NCBI GenBank assembly: GCA_938074535.1 | Contig: CALJER010000007.1 | Coordinates: 1-37,726 of the forward strand | From: an uncultured archaeon | GTDB lineage: Archaea; Hadarchaeota; Hadarchaeia; Hadarchaeales; WYZ-LMO6 | DNA length: 37,726 bases | Reading direction: 5' to 3' | In this document: positions 15,459-23,339 of the stretch, piece by piece | How positions within the stretch are numbered: the first letter of the stretch is position 1 | Layout of the letters: each line of letters starts with the position of its first letter | Made by a program: the position numbers and the translations under genes | The notes under the pieces: model-generated | What the model saw: the letters and a program-made list of their open reading frames with translations, nothing else | Database searches by the model: none | What the model was told of the DNA's origin: nothing

Positions 15459-15504
15459 GGATTCACCGACCTACTTTTCCCCAGGGAGGGCGAGCCCCCA
15501 CCCT

Positions 15505-16209
15505 CTACGGGTATCCCGCAACCACTTTCCGCCGGGCGACCGGCCAGCGCCGGCCCCCCATCCTTCCCAGGAACCTCATCACGAAGTCCAGCAGGGACAA
15601 AAGCAGCGCACAGAAGGAGAAGAGCAAAAGGGCGAAGAGAACCCGGGAGACTGCCCTGTAGCCCGTGATCCTGTCCTGAGTTTCCAGCAGGTACCAAAAG
15701 CGTGAGGGGAGAAGCTCCAGGCGGGAGAAACCTCCCCACTCCCGGTAGGGGTCCACGCTCCACCGGTCGACCTCGGAGGAAGGTACCCCTGATCGGGTCA
15801 CCGGGACTCTCGTAGAGGGAGAGGTTCTCTGGCGATTCTAGGATCGTAAGGGTCGCGGCCTCCACGTGCCCCCTCCTCCCGTTCTCCAGCTCCACCACCA
15901 TCCAGCTGTGCAGCCTTCTCCCTCCCGAGGGCTCCCTGTAGCCCAGGGCGAGAAAGGCGTGAAACCCCGCGCCCCCGCAGAGCCACTTCACCAGCGCCGA
16001 GGTCTCCGAGCAGTCGAACACTTTCTCCTCCACATACTCCAGCCTGACCTGCCGGAGGAAGGAGGCCAGACCCGCGAGGTCCCTCTCCGCCGGAAGGGAG
16101 AGGTTCCCGGACACGAAGGCCTTCGCCCGTCTCGATAGTGGAGGGAGAGGACGGAGAAGCTGAAAAAGAGCCACACGGCCAGCACGAAGGCCAGGACCTG
16201 CAGAACCAT
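15505..16209 (-). pseudogene. Membrane-anchored transglutaminase-like protein, broken by two frameshifts
   Basis: Three minus-strand pieces form one protein. The first (from ATG 16209) is a membrane anchor, MVLQVLAFVLAVWLFFSFSV. The second, in another frame, holds a transglutaminase-like core: FDCSETSALVKWLCGG (Cys), LHSWMVVEL (His) and GHVEAAT (acidic third member). The third, back in the first frame, reads SSEVDRWSVDPYREWGGF and ends with a second hydrophobic helix (VLFALLLFSFCALLLSLLDFV) and a basic tail to the stop at 15505. Shifts lie near 16135 and 15790 and compensate each other. Either the gene is decaying, or the assembly has two single-base errors. The product would be extracytoplasmic; its substrate is unknown. 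Confidence 0.65.
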
Positions 16210-16210
16210 C

Positions 16211-16441
16211 TTAGGGGCCCTCGCCCGAGGTCCTCCCGGGAAAGAATCTGGGGGTCCTCCCCTCCAGGGAAAGGAGGGAGAGGAAGACGGCGGGGCCCCC
16301 CAGCCTCAGGCCCGCTCCCACCAGGCGCCACCAGCTTACGGAGTCAAAGAAGCCGACCAGGCCGAAGAGCCTGGAATAGAGAGGCAGGCGGGGCAAGGCG
16401 CAGCCCGCTAGAAAGAGGGCCGCGCCCGCCCCGCCCGCCAT
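16211..16441 (-). CDS. Small hydrophobic protein, unknown
   Basis: A 76-residue reading from the ATG at 16441 with two hydrophobic stretches (about 3-16 and 41-60) and a basic tail. I recognise no family. AGGAGG lies upstream of the ATG, and its stop at 16211-16213 is one base from the ATG of the transglutaminase-like gene, which suggests it belongs to that operon. The same frame stays open far upstream under the CPBP gene, so evidence for a real gene is only positional. Confidence 0.4.
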   Translation of the reverse strand: MAGGAGAALFLAGCALPRLPLYSRLFGLVGFFDSVSWWRLVGAGLRLGGPAVFLSLLSLEGRTPRFFPGRTSGEGP

Positions 16442-16473
16442 CTCCCTGAGGATCCTCCTTCTGCTCCCCGAGG

Positions 16474-17397
16474 CTATCCCTCCTCCAGCTCCTCCAGCCT
16501 GGCCCTGTAGACCTCCCTCAGCCTCCTCCACTCCTCCTCCGAGATCTTCCCCTCCTTCCTGAAGGAATCCAGCCTCTCCATCATCCTCCTTATTCCCTCG
16601 CTGGACCTCGCCCTGCCCCTCTCCGCCCCCTCCGGCGGCCTCTCCGCCCTGCTCGCCCTGCGGGAGAGGAGCAGGAGGAAGGAAAACCAGCCCAGGAGGA
16701 GGAAGAGGGTGTAGAGGATCCCCACAGCACCCTCTCCCCAGAAAAACCTGAGGGAGAGGGTGGCGTTGTTCAGGCCGTGCATGAGGACGGGCCCCACCAG
16801 GTTTCCCGTCCTGGCGTAGGCCGCCCCCATCCAGACGAAGAAGAGGAAGGCCGAACCGAACATGGTGGCGCCCGGAAGGCCGAAATCCAGGTACCAGAGA
16901 TGGGTGACGGAGTGCATGGCCGAGCTCAGGAGGATGGCCCTGAGCGTCCCGGCGGGGAGAAACTCCCTCAGGATGAACCCCCTGAAGACCACCTCCTCCG
17001 CCAGGGCCGCGGGAAGGAAGGAGGCGAGGGCGAAGTAGGCGAAATACCACCCTGGCAGGCTCTCCATCCTGCTGAAGACCTCCTCACCTGGATCCTTCCC
17101 CACCAGCCTCGCCACCGCCTCTCCGTAGATGCCCAGAAGGAAGAGGAAGAACAGGGAAAGGGCGAAGAGCCAGGCGAGGCCTGGGAGGAGGCCCTCCCTT
17201 CTAATCCCCACCGAGGACCAGAACCTATCCCTCCTGGCGAAATGGAAAACCGTGAGGAGGGGGAGGAGATAGCCCGCCCAGTCTCCCACCACGGAGAGGG
17301 GGAGGCTCATCCTTCCCAGCAGCCTGGCGACCAGCATTCCCGCGAAGCAGGAGAACCATACCGCCAGCACCGCCTCAGGACGTCTGACCCTTCCCAC
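16474..17397 (-). CDS. CPBP-family (CAAX-type) intramembrane metalloprotease
   Basis: A polytopic membrane protein of 307 residues with about seven helices. The abortive-infection/CPBP motifs are present: EEVVFRG with E134, E135 and R139; H162 in SAMHSVTH; and HGLNN near residue 207. These form the metal site of the Rce1-like protease family. After the membrane domain comes a basic linker and a SHOCT-like end (RLDSFRKEGKISEEEWRRLR). The start is GTG at 17397, overlapping the end of gatB by 23 bases. The substrate is unknown; roles in protein processing or element defence are known for the family. Confidence 0.88.
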   Translation of the reverse strand: MGRVRRPEAVLAVWFSCFAGMLVARLLGRMSLPLSVVGDWAGYLLPLLTVFHFARRDRFWSSVGIRREGLLPGLAWLFALSLFFLFLLGIYGEAVARLVGKDPGEEVFSRMESLPGWYFAYFALASFLPAALAEEVVFRGFILREFLPAGTLRAILLSSAMHSVTHLWYLDFGLPGATMFGSAFLFFVWMGAAYARTGNLVGPVLMHGLNNATLSLRFFWGEGAVGILYTLFLLLGWFSFLLLLSRRASRAERPPEGAERGRARSSEGIRRMMERLDSFRKEGKISEEEWRRLREVYRARLEELEEG

Positions 17398-18760
17398 GCA
17401 GCTCCTCCAGCTTTTCCCTCAGGAGCCCCACCGCTTCCCTGGGGTTCGCCCTCCCGCCGCTTGCCCTCACCACCCTGCCCGTGAGGAAGTTCAGGGCTTC
17501 CTCCCTACCCGCGAGGTAGTCCCTCACGGCCTCCCGGTTCTCCTCCATCACCCTCTCCACCAGCTCCTCCAGCTCCCCCCTCCCCAGCGGGAGAAGACCC
17601 ATCCTGAGGAGGATCTCCTCAGGGTCCGCCGGCTCCCTCGCCAGCTCCCTGAGGACGAGCTCCCCCTGCTCCGGGGAGATCCTCCCCCCCTCCACCATCT
17701 TGAGGAGGGAGAGGAGCTGCTCGGCGGAGAACCCCACCTCCCCCGCCCTGAGGCCCATGTAGTTCAGGACCTTCTTCAGCTTGGTCCTGAACCAGTCGGC
17801 CGCGAAGAGGGGGTTCACTTCCCGCGCCACCCTCTCGAAGAGGTCGGCCAGCTCCCTCTCGCCGGTGATGACCCTGGCGGAGGCCGGAGGGAGCCCGTAC
17901 TTCTCCACCAGCCTCCTTTCCCTGAGATGGGGGGGCTCCACCATCCTTCCCCTCACCTCTTCCACCCACTCCTCCTCCAGCAGGACGGGGGGGAGGTCGG
18001 GGTCAGGGATGTACCTGTAGTCCTCCTCCAGCTCCTTCGTGCGCATGGGCACGGTAATCATCTGGCTCTCCAGGTAGGCCCTCGTCTCCCTGCTCACCCT
18101 CTCCCCCCTCCTGAGCCTCTCCGCCTGGCGCTGGAGCTCGAACTTCAGGGCCCTGTAGGTCCCCTTCACCGAGTTGATGTTCTTCACCTCCACCCTGCCG
18201 CCCCCCTCCAGCGAGACGTTGACGTCCACCCTCATCGCGCCGCCGGCCTCCGGCCTCACCTTTCCCGTGTACTCCAGCACCCTGATGAGGGAGCGCAGGA
18301 AGCGCCTGGCCTCCTCCGGGGAGCGGAGGTCGGGCTCCGTCACGATCTCCACCAGGGGAATGCCCGAGCGGTTGAAGTCCACGGATCCCGAAACGGGATC
18401 GTACTGCCCCGGATCCTCCTCCAGGTGCACTTCCCTTATCCTCACCCCCTCCAGGCTCCCCTCCAGGGCCAGGGGCAGGCTGGTGCGCTGGTATCCGCTG
18501 GGCAGGTCGGGGTAGTCGTAGTGCTTCCTCTGGATGTAGAGGGGCTTGCCCGTCTGGACCCTGCAGCCCAGCATGAGGGAGATCTCCACCGCCGCCTCCA
18601 CCGCCGCCCGGTTGGGCCTCATGGGCTTGGCCCCGGGCATGCCCGTGCAGATGGGGCACACGTTGGTGTTGGGGGGAACCTCAGCGTAGTTGGTGGGGCA
18701 GTCGCAGTACAGCTTCCTCTCCGTCCTCAGCTGCAGATGCACCTCGAAGCCTATCTTCAC
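17375..18760 (-). CDS. gatB: Asp/Glu-tRNA(Asn/Gln) amidotransferase subunit B
   Basis: GatB binds misacylated tRNA and activates the acyl group for amidation. The 461-residue protein begins KIGFEVHLQLRTERKLYCDC from a GTG at 18760; a longer open frame upstream lies in gatA and is rejected. Zinc cysteines appear as CDC near 19-21 and CPIC at 35-38. Other landmarks are PGAKPMRPNRAA, RKHYDYPDLPSGYQ (78-91) and DFNRSGIPLVEIVTEPDL. The C-terminal YqeY-like tail ends LNFLTGRVVRASGGRANP. It is 2 bases from the gatA stop. Confidence 0.95.
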   Translation of the reverse strand: MKIGFEVHLQLRTERKLYCDCPTNYAEVPPNTNVCPICTGMPGAKPMRPNRAAVEAAVEISLMLGCRVQTGKPLYIQRKHYDYPDLPSGYQRTSLPLALEGSLEGVRIREVHLEEDPGQYDPVSGSVDFNRSGIPLVEIVTEPDLRSPEEARRFLRSLIRVLEYTGKVRPEAGGAMRVDVNVSLEGGGRVEVKNINSVKGTYRALKFELQRQAERLRRGERVSRETRAYLESQMITVPMRTKELEEDYRYIPDPDLPPVLLEEEWVEEVRGRMVEPPHLRERRLVEKYGLPPASARVITGERELADLFERVAREVNPLFAADWFRTKLKKVLNYMGLRAGEVGFSAEQLLSLLKMVEGGRISPEQGELVLRELAREPADPEEILLRMGLLPLGRGELEELVERVMEENREAVRDYLAGREEALNFLTGRVVRASGGRANPREAVGLLREKLEELRGKGQTS

Positions 18761-18762
18761 CT

Positions 18763-20118
18763 CTATGCTCCCGCCTCCAGCGCCCTCATCACCCTCAGGA
18801 TCTTCTCCTCCCCCAGGGGAGGGCCCTGAACCTGGATTCCCACCGGGATCCCTCCCACCTCGCCCGCCTTCACCACCCCGGCGCAGATGCCGGCCAGGTT
18901 GGCGGGAACGGTGAGGTAGTCGTAGGCGTACATCTCCAGGGGGGAGAGCTTCTGCCCCAGCCTGTGGGGGAGCTTGGGCACCGTGGGGCCCACCAGCACC
19001 TCCACCCTCCTGAAGGCCGAGGAGAACTCCTTCCTTATCAGCGTTCTGAGCTGGAGGGCCCTCTGGTAGTACTTCCCTCGGTATTCCTTTCTGCTTATGT
19101 AGCTCCCCATGGCTATCCTTCTGAGCACCTCCTCCCCGCACACCTCCTCGATGCGCTTCCCGTACTTCCTCCCGTCGTACCTCCTGGTGGCGGAGAAGAA
19201 CTCCACCGAGACGATCAGGTAGTAGGCGGAGAGGGCATGCTCCAGGTGGGGGATGGACACCTCCTCCACCTCCGCCCCCAGCTCCCTCAGCCTCTCCACC
19301 TTTCTCTCCACCACCTCGTTGATGCGTGGATCCGTGAGGAAGGAGAACTGGGGGCAGACCCCTATCCTCATCCCCCCCACATCCCCCTCCAGTTCGTACG
19401 ACACCCTCTCCACCTCCAGCATCATCCCCTCCCCGGGGTTCTTTCCGGCGATGCACTCCATGAGGAGGGAGAGGCCGTGGACATCGGGGGCGAGGGGACC
19501 TATCTGGTCGAGGCTCATCCCCAGGTCGATGAGACCATGCCTGGGGACCAAACCGTAGGTGGGCTTCAGCCCGGCCACCCCGCAGTGGCTGGCGGGGTTC
19601 CTTATGGATCCCCCCGTGTCCGTGCCCAGCGCCAGATCGCAAAGCCCAGCCGCCACCGCCGCCGCGCTCCCGCTGCTGGACCCCCCCGGGATGTAGCCAG
19701 GGGCGGAGGGGTTGCCGGTGGGGCCGAAGGCGCTGCTCTCCCCGCTCGAGCCGCAGGCGAACTCGTCCATGTTGGTCATCCCCACCACCACCCCCCCCTC
19801 CCTCCTGATCCTGGTGATGACCTCCGCATCGTAGGTGGAGACATAGTCCTCCAGCGTCCTGGAGGCGCAGGTGGCCCTCAGCCCCAGGACGTTGATGTTG
19901 GACTTGACCGCCACCACCAGCCCCGAGAGCCTTCCCCCCTCCCCCCTCCCGATCCTCCTGTCCACCTCCTCCGCCTCCTCCCTTGCCCTCGGGTTCAGCT
20001 GGAGGAAGGCGTTGAGCTCCCGGTTCATCTTCTCGATGCGCTCCAGAAACCTCTCCAGGTTCTCCACCGCGGAGAGCTCCCCACTCCTCAGGGCCTGCAG
20101 CTTCCCTAACGTGCCCAT
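18763..20118 (-). CDS. gatA: Asp/Glu-tRNA(Asn/Gln) amidotransferase subunit A
   Basis: GatA is the amidase that frees ammonia from glutamine for GatB. The 451-residue protein has the amidase-signature triad: K72 in VAVKSNINV, cis-Ser S147 in PGGSSSGSAAAVAAG and nucleophile S171 in TDTGGSIRNPA. The length is a little short of the usual 475-485. The ATG at 20118 overlaps the gatC end by 13 bases. With gatC and gatB it forms the operon gatCAB, so this archaeon uses transamidation for Asn-tRNA and possibly Gln-tRNA; the choice depends on synthetases not seen here. Confidence 0.95.
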   Translation of the reverse strand: MGTLGKLQALRSGELSAVENLERFLERIEKMNRELNAFLQLNPRAREEAEEVDRRIGRGEGGRLSGLVVAVKSNINVLGLRATCASRTLEDYVSTYDAEVITRIRREGGVVVGMTNMDEFACGSSGESSAFGPTGNPSAPGYIPGGSSSGSAAAVAAGLCDLALGTDTGGSIRNPASHCGVAGLKPTYGLVPRHGLIDLGMSLDQIGPLAPDVHGLSLLMECIAGKNPGEGMMLEVERVSYELEGDVGGMRIGVCPQFSFLTDPRINEVVERKVERLRELGAEVEEVSIPHLEHALSAYYLIVSVEFFSATRRYDGRKYGKRIEEVCGEEVLRRIAMGSYISRKEYRGKYYQRALQLRTLIRKEFSSAFRRVEVLVGPTVPKLPHRLGQKLSPLEMYAYDYLTVPANLAGICAGVVKAGEVGGIPVGIQVQGPPLGEEKILRVMRALEAGA

Positions 20119-20369
20119 CCGGCGGCCTCCGACCTCAGGTTGCCCTCCTCGTCCCTGGAAGGGGCCAGGGAGAGGAGCCTCTTCCTGAAGGCTGCTCTCT
20201 CCCCCTCCGAAGAGGGCTTTCCGTCCTCCCTGAGGGCCCTGGGAAACTCCGGGAGGTAGTAGGTCTCCTCCTCCGCGGGAAGGGCCTCCAGGCTCCTGGA
20301 GAGGGCCTGCAGGATCTCCTCCGCCCCCCTCTCCACTTCCCTCCTCCAGTCTTCTCCCCTGGCTCTCAC
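20106..20369 (-). CDS. gatC: Probable amidotransferase subunit C (GatC), divergent
   Basis: An 87-residue protein at the place of gatC, directly before and overlapping gatA. It is helical at first, with a FPRALREDGKPSSEGER segment resembling the LREDxV belt of GatC and a tail EEGNLRSEAAGW in place of the usual DGYFxVPxV. GatC is the clamp that holds GatA and GatB together. The GTG at 20369 is 25 nt after a TATA box; a TTG at 20375 is less likely. Identity relies mainly on context and partial motif match. Confidence 0.75.
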   Translation of the reverse strand: MRARGEDWRREVERGAEEILQALSRSLEALPAEEETYYLPEFPRALREDGKPSSEGERAAFRKRLLSLAPSRDEEGNLRSEAAGWAR

Positions 20370-20388
20370 GCGCAAAGCTCTACCGGCA

Positions 20389-20399
20389 ACAAATTAAGC
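20389..20399 (-). promoter_or_regulatory. TATA box of gatCAB
   Basis: GGCTTAATTTG on the minus strand, centred about 25 nt before the gatC GTG, fits a leaderless archaeal promoter. Confidence 0.55.
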
Positions 20400-20413
20400 C
20401 CTTCTCCATCCTG

Positions 20414-20630
20414 TCTTGGTCGCTGGGAAGCTCGAGCGACTTGTTTCCTCGCGCGCCGAAGAGTTCGAGCGTTTGGTCCAAGAAGCTGACCTTGCCGTAG
20501 GCTCGTCCCGAGGAGCCCCAAAACGGGGCATGACCCTTAAAATCTCGTCGCGCCCACCCGCGGCGAGTCGGTTCCGAGCGGTTCTGCAGCACGTGGGGGC
20601 CTTCCCTCTCACCCCGTACACCGGGGAGAT
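20414..20630. ncRNA. Candidate structured RNA region, strand unresolved
   Basis: The 270 bases between gatC and the V4R gene have no convincing protein but are dense in inverted repeats. These include GTCGCT (20419-20424) with AGCGAC (20435-20440); CTCG/CGAG and GGCTC/GAGCC around 20500-20517; and GCCCC (20515-20519) with GGGGC (20525-20529). The strongest is CTCGTCGCG (20544-20552) with CGCGGCGAG (20559-20567), 9 pairs with one GU and a CCCACC loop. CCCCG (20612-20616) with CGGGG (20622-20626) follows. A closing helix TCTTG/CCAAGA-like (20414-20418 with 20479-20483) could form a multibranch fold. Composition lacks the purine skew of neighbouring genes. It matches no RNA family I can identify. 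Confidence 0.35.
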
Positions 20631-20647
20631 CCAGCGGGAGACCAAAG

Positions 20648-21154
20648 TTAGGGTTTGGGAAAAACCCAGAAATCGCAGTGCTCGTCCCCCTGGGAAACGC
20701 ACCTCACCTCTTCCACCTTGAACTTCATCCCCACGAACACCTCCGTTACCCCGGCTATGAAGCCGGCGAGGTAGTGGCAGGCCTTCATCCCCGTCTTCAG
20801 CCTCTTGGAGATGAAGGTGCCTCCCCTGAACCTGAAGATCCTCCTGTCCCCCTCCTTGAAGAACTCGATCTCCCCCGCCCCCGTGCACTCGAAGAAGGCG
20901 TTCGAGTACCTCACCTTCTCCTTTATATTCTTCCCCTCCAGGCGGAACTCCTCCATCATCCACTTCCCGGCCTTCCTCCCGCAGCCCTCCCCTATCTCGT
21001 AGAGGAGGGAATAGGGAAGGCCCGTCCTTATGTCCCTGGGTATCACCTCTTCCGTCTTCCTTCCCATGTGGAGCATGCAGCAGAACCACATCTCAAAGGC
21101 CTTCCTCCAGTTCTCCGTCAGGTACTTCTTCATCTCTTCCTTCTCCGCTTCCAT
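20648..21154 (-). CDS. V4R (4-vinyl reductase) domain protein
   Basis: A 168-residue single-domain V4R protein. The C-terminal block CHYLAGFIAGVTEVF, with MKFKVEEVRCVSQGDEHCDFWV after it, has the Cys/Gly/Cys pattern of the V4R small-molecule-binding fold seen in BchJ and in regulators of aromatic metabolism. The N-terminal part is helical with W and C residues (EMWFCCMLHMG). V4R proteins bind hydrocarbons or carry sensing roles, but the ligand here is unknown. A palindromic TATA element (CTATAATAG at 21177-21185) lies 27 nt before the ATG. Confidence 0.85.
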   Translation of the reverse strand: MEAEKEEMKKYLTENWRKAFEMWFCCMLHMGRKTEEVIPRDIRTGLPYSLLYEIGEGCGRKAGKWMMEEFRLEGKNIKEKVRYSNAFFECTGAGEIEFFKEGDRRIFRFRGGTFISKRLKTGMKACHYLAGFIAGVTEVFVGMKFKVEEVRCVSQGDEHCDFWVFPKP

Positions 21155-21176
21155 CCTTTCCCCCTCTTCTTCCCCC

Positions 21177-21185
21177 CTATAATAG
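21177..21185 (-). promoter_or_regulatory. TATA box of the V4R gene
   Basis: CTATTATAG on the minus strand is centred 27 nt before the ATG at 21154. The element is almost palindromic. A separate element, CTCTAAAAGT near 21204-21213, is better placed for the divergent radical SAM gene. Confidence 0.6.
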
Positions 21186-21227
21186 CCTCTCGCCCCGGCT
21201 CAACTCTAAAAGTCCCCTCCTCCACCT

Positions 21228-22268
21228 ATGGGGAGGATGAAAAGACCCGCCGAGTTCTGGAAGCCCGAGGGAGAGGGAGTAAGGTGCCTGCTCTGTCCCA
21301 GGCTCTGTCTGATCCCGGAGGGGAAGACGGGCTTCTGCAGGGCAAGGAAAAACGAGGGGGGAAGGCTCTACACCCTCATCTACGGAGCCGTGACCGCCGC
21401 CAACCCCGATCCCATCGAGAAGAAGCCCCTGCACCACTTCTGGCCGGGCTCCCTGGTCTTCTCCCTCTCCAGCGTGGGGTGCAACTTCAAGTGCGACTTC
21501 TGCCAGAACTGGGAGCTCTCCCAGTGCAGGCCAGGAGAGGTCTACGCCAGGGAGCTTCCTCCGGAGGAGGCGGTGGAGGGGGCGAAGGAAACGGGATGTT
21601 CCGGCATAGCCTTCACCTACAACGAACCCTCCATCTGGTGGGAGTACTGCTACGAGGTCTCCAGGGAGGCGAAGAAGGAGGACCTGTACACGGTGATGGT
21701 GACCAACGGCTACCTCAACCTCCCCGCCTGGGAGAAGCTCTCCCCCTACCTGGATGCGGCCAACGTGGACGTGAAGGCCTTCACCGACAGGTTCTACCGC
21801 AGGTTCCCCGGCGTTCCGAGCCTGAAGCCCGTGCTGGAGAGCTGCGAGTGGCTGGCGAGGAGGGGAAAACACCTGGAAATCACCTATCTCCTCATCCCAG
21901 GGGAGAACGACGATCCGGGAGAGATAAGGGAGTTCTGCAGGTGGGTGAGGGAAAAACTCTCCCCCGACATCCCCGTCCACTTCAGCAGGTTCTTCCCCCA
22001 CTACCGGCTGCAGGACAAACCTCCCACCCCCCTTGCCGCGCTGGAGAAGGCCAGGGGGATAGCCGGGGAGGAGGGAATAGAGTTCGTTTACCTTGGGAAC
22101 GTGTCCCTGCGCGGGGCGGAAGACACCCGCTGTCCCTCGTGCGGGGAGCTGCTGGTGAGGAGGGAGGGCTTCACCGTCCTGGAATACAGGCTGAAGGAGG
22201 GGAGGTGCCAGAAATGCGGGAGGAAGATAAGGATGGTGGGAGAGTTCAGGAAAGGGGGAAGGTGGTGA
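21228..22268 (+). CDS. amrS: AmmeMemoRadiSam-system radical SAM enzyme (AmrS-like)
   Basis: A radical SAM protein of the pyruvate-formate-lyase-activating-enzyme-like AmrS group. The [4Fe-4S] motif is GCNFKCDFCQNW with C85, C89 and C92. An N-terminal zinc-like block CLLCPRLCLIPEGKTGFC (20-37) is typical of the group. IAFTYNEPSIWWEY near 125 and PVHFSRFFPHYRLQD near 248 are AmrS signatures. The C-terminus has a zinc ribbon (CPSCGELL and CQKCG). The biological reaction of AmrS is not established; AmrA and AmrB partners are not in the window. An ATG at 21237 is an alternative start, better spaced from the TATA-like element at 21204-21213. Confidence 0.9.
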   Translation: MGRMKRPAEFWKPEGEGVRCLLCPRLCLIPEGKTGFCRARKNEGGRLYTLIYGAVTAANPDPIEKKPLHHFWPGSLVFSLSSVGCNFKCDFCQNWELSQCRPGEVYARELPPEEAVEGAKETGCSGIAFTYNEPSIWWEYCYEVSREAKKEDLYTVMVTNGYLNLPAWEKLSPYLDAANVDVKAFTDRFYRRFPGVPSLKPVLESCEWLARRGKHLEITYLLIPGENDDPGEIREFCRWVREKLSPDIPVHFSRFFPHYRLQDKPPTPLAALEKARGIAGEEGIEFVYLGNVSLRGAEDTRCPSCGELLVRREGFTVLEYRLKEGRCQKCGRKIRMVGEFRKGGRW

Positions 22269-22272
22269 GAGT

Positions 22273-23328
22273 CTGGAAACCTACGACGTAGGAAGCCTGC
22301 CCCCTCCCGGGGAGGAGGGTAAGCTGGAGGAGGGAAGGAGGAAATATGCCAGGGGAGAGGGTGGACCGGAGGCGGAGTGCTTCGAGAGGACGGTGCTCTC
22401 CTCCTTCCTGGACAAACTCAGATGCGGGCTCACCCTTCCCAACTACCCCCAGTTCTCCGACATGGTCAGGAGCTTCCTGGAGCCCATGCGCGGGGTGAGG
22501 AAGAAGGGGGAGGGCTACGTGCTGGAGGAGGAGCCCTCGGTGAAGCAGGGTGAGGAGGTCCTCCCCGAGCTGAGGGTCCTGCTCGGCCACTCGGACAGGC
22601 TCGCGGAGGGGGGAGAGGTCAGGATGAAGGTGTGCGTGACCGGCCCGTACACGCTGGCCTCCCTCTTCCCCGGATGGGACGAGAGCCTCTTCACCCTCCT
22701 CTCCAGGCCCCTGGCCAAAATGGTGTCGGAGAACCTCTTCAGGACCAGGGGACTCAGGGTGGAGCTCCTCTCCCTGGATGAGCCCGTCTTCGGAGTGGAC
22801 GACCCCAGGCTGGACAGGGGAGGGGAAGGGAGGGAAGCCCTGCTGAAGGCCTGGGAGGAGGTGCTGGGGGCGGCGAGGAGGAGGGGAGCGAAGACCGCGC
22901 TGCACCTGCACAACACCTCCGACGGGCTCTTCTGGGAGCTGGAGAACCTGGACGTGGTGGAGTCCCACGTGGGGGATCTCCTCTACTCCTCCCCCGAAAC
23001 CTCCCGCCTGCTGGAGAGGAGGGACAAGGTTCTGAAGGCCAGCATAGCCAGGACGGACTTCGACAGGCTGGTGGAGGAGAGGGTGGGAGCGGGCGAAAGG
23101 GTGGGGGAGGTCTGGAAGGGGATCAGGGAGGGCCGGATGGAAGCCGAGGAGTACCTGGAGGACGAAAAGGAGATGGGCCTCAGGCTCAGGAAGATCGTGG
23201 AGAGGTTCGGGAGGGAGAGGGTGCCCTACGCCGGACCGGAGTGCGGGCTCAGGGGCTTCCCCACCTACCGGAGCGCCCTGGAGTGCCTGAGGAGGGTGGG
23301 GAGGGCCGTGGCCTCCGGGGGCTCCTAG
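22273..23328 (+). CDS. MetE-like (methionine synthase C-terminal family) protein, probable CTG start
   Basis: The frame encodes ETYDVGSLPPPGEEGKLEEG, then LTLPNYPQFSDMV, VCVTGPYTLASLF, LDEPVF and GPECGLRGFPTYRSAL. It is an archaeal MetE/UROD-superfamily protein; MetE moves a methyl group to homocysteine on a zinc. The conserved GSLP start has no ATG/GTG/TTG in frame back to a stop at 22228; a CTG at 22273, 4 bases past the amrS stop and after GGTGG, restores a normal N-terminus (351 residues). The first standard start (GTG 22393) would remove it. The zinc motif is altered: LHLHNTS replaces the HxC pattern, though the GPECGL cysteine remains. It may be a paralogue with another substrate. Confidence 0.82.
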   Translation: METYDVGSLPPPGEEGKLEEGRRKYARGEGGPEAECFERTVLSSFLDKLRCGLTLPNYPQFSDMVRSFLEPMRGVRKKGEGYVLEEEPSVKQGEEVLPELRVLLGHSDRLAEGGEVRMKVCVTGPYTLASLFPGWDESLFTLLSRPLAKMVSENLFRTRGLRVELLSLDEPVFGVDDPRLDRGGEGREALLKAWEEVLGAARRRGAKTALHLHNTSDGLFWELENLDVVESHVGDLLYSSPETSRLLERRDKVLKASIARTDFDRLVEERVGAGERVGEVWKGIREGRMEAEEYLEDEKEMGLRLRKIVERFGRERVPYAGPECGLRGFPTYRSALECLRRVGRAVASGGS

Positions 23329-23339
23329 GCCGATGCACC

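Noticed and set aside
16211-17050. 279-codon minus-strand frame under the CPBP protease gene
   Set aside because: Most of it is a shadow of the protease gene. Only the last 76 codons, after that gene ends, are kept as a low-confidence small gene.
18761-19642. Large N-terminal extension of GatB on the minus strand
   Set aside because: It is an alternative-frame reading of gatA with no similarity to any domain; the GatB family N-terminus starts at the GTG at 18760.
20400-20512. RNase P RNA on the minus strand, from GAGGAAAcaaGTC and ACAG...GGGCTTA
   Set aside because: The two elements resemble the universal RNase P RNA boxes but carry extra bases, and they are only about 60 bases apart, far too close for a real RNase P RNA.
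21177-21213. CTATAATAG as a shared promoter for both the V4R and radical SAM genes
   Set aside because: It is well spaced for the V4R gene (27 nt) but about 47-56 nt from the radical SAM starts; a separate CTCTAAAAGT element fits that gene better.
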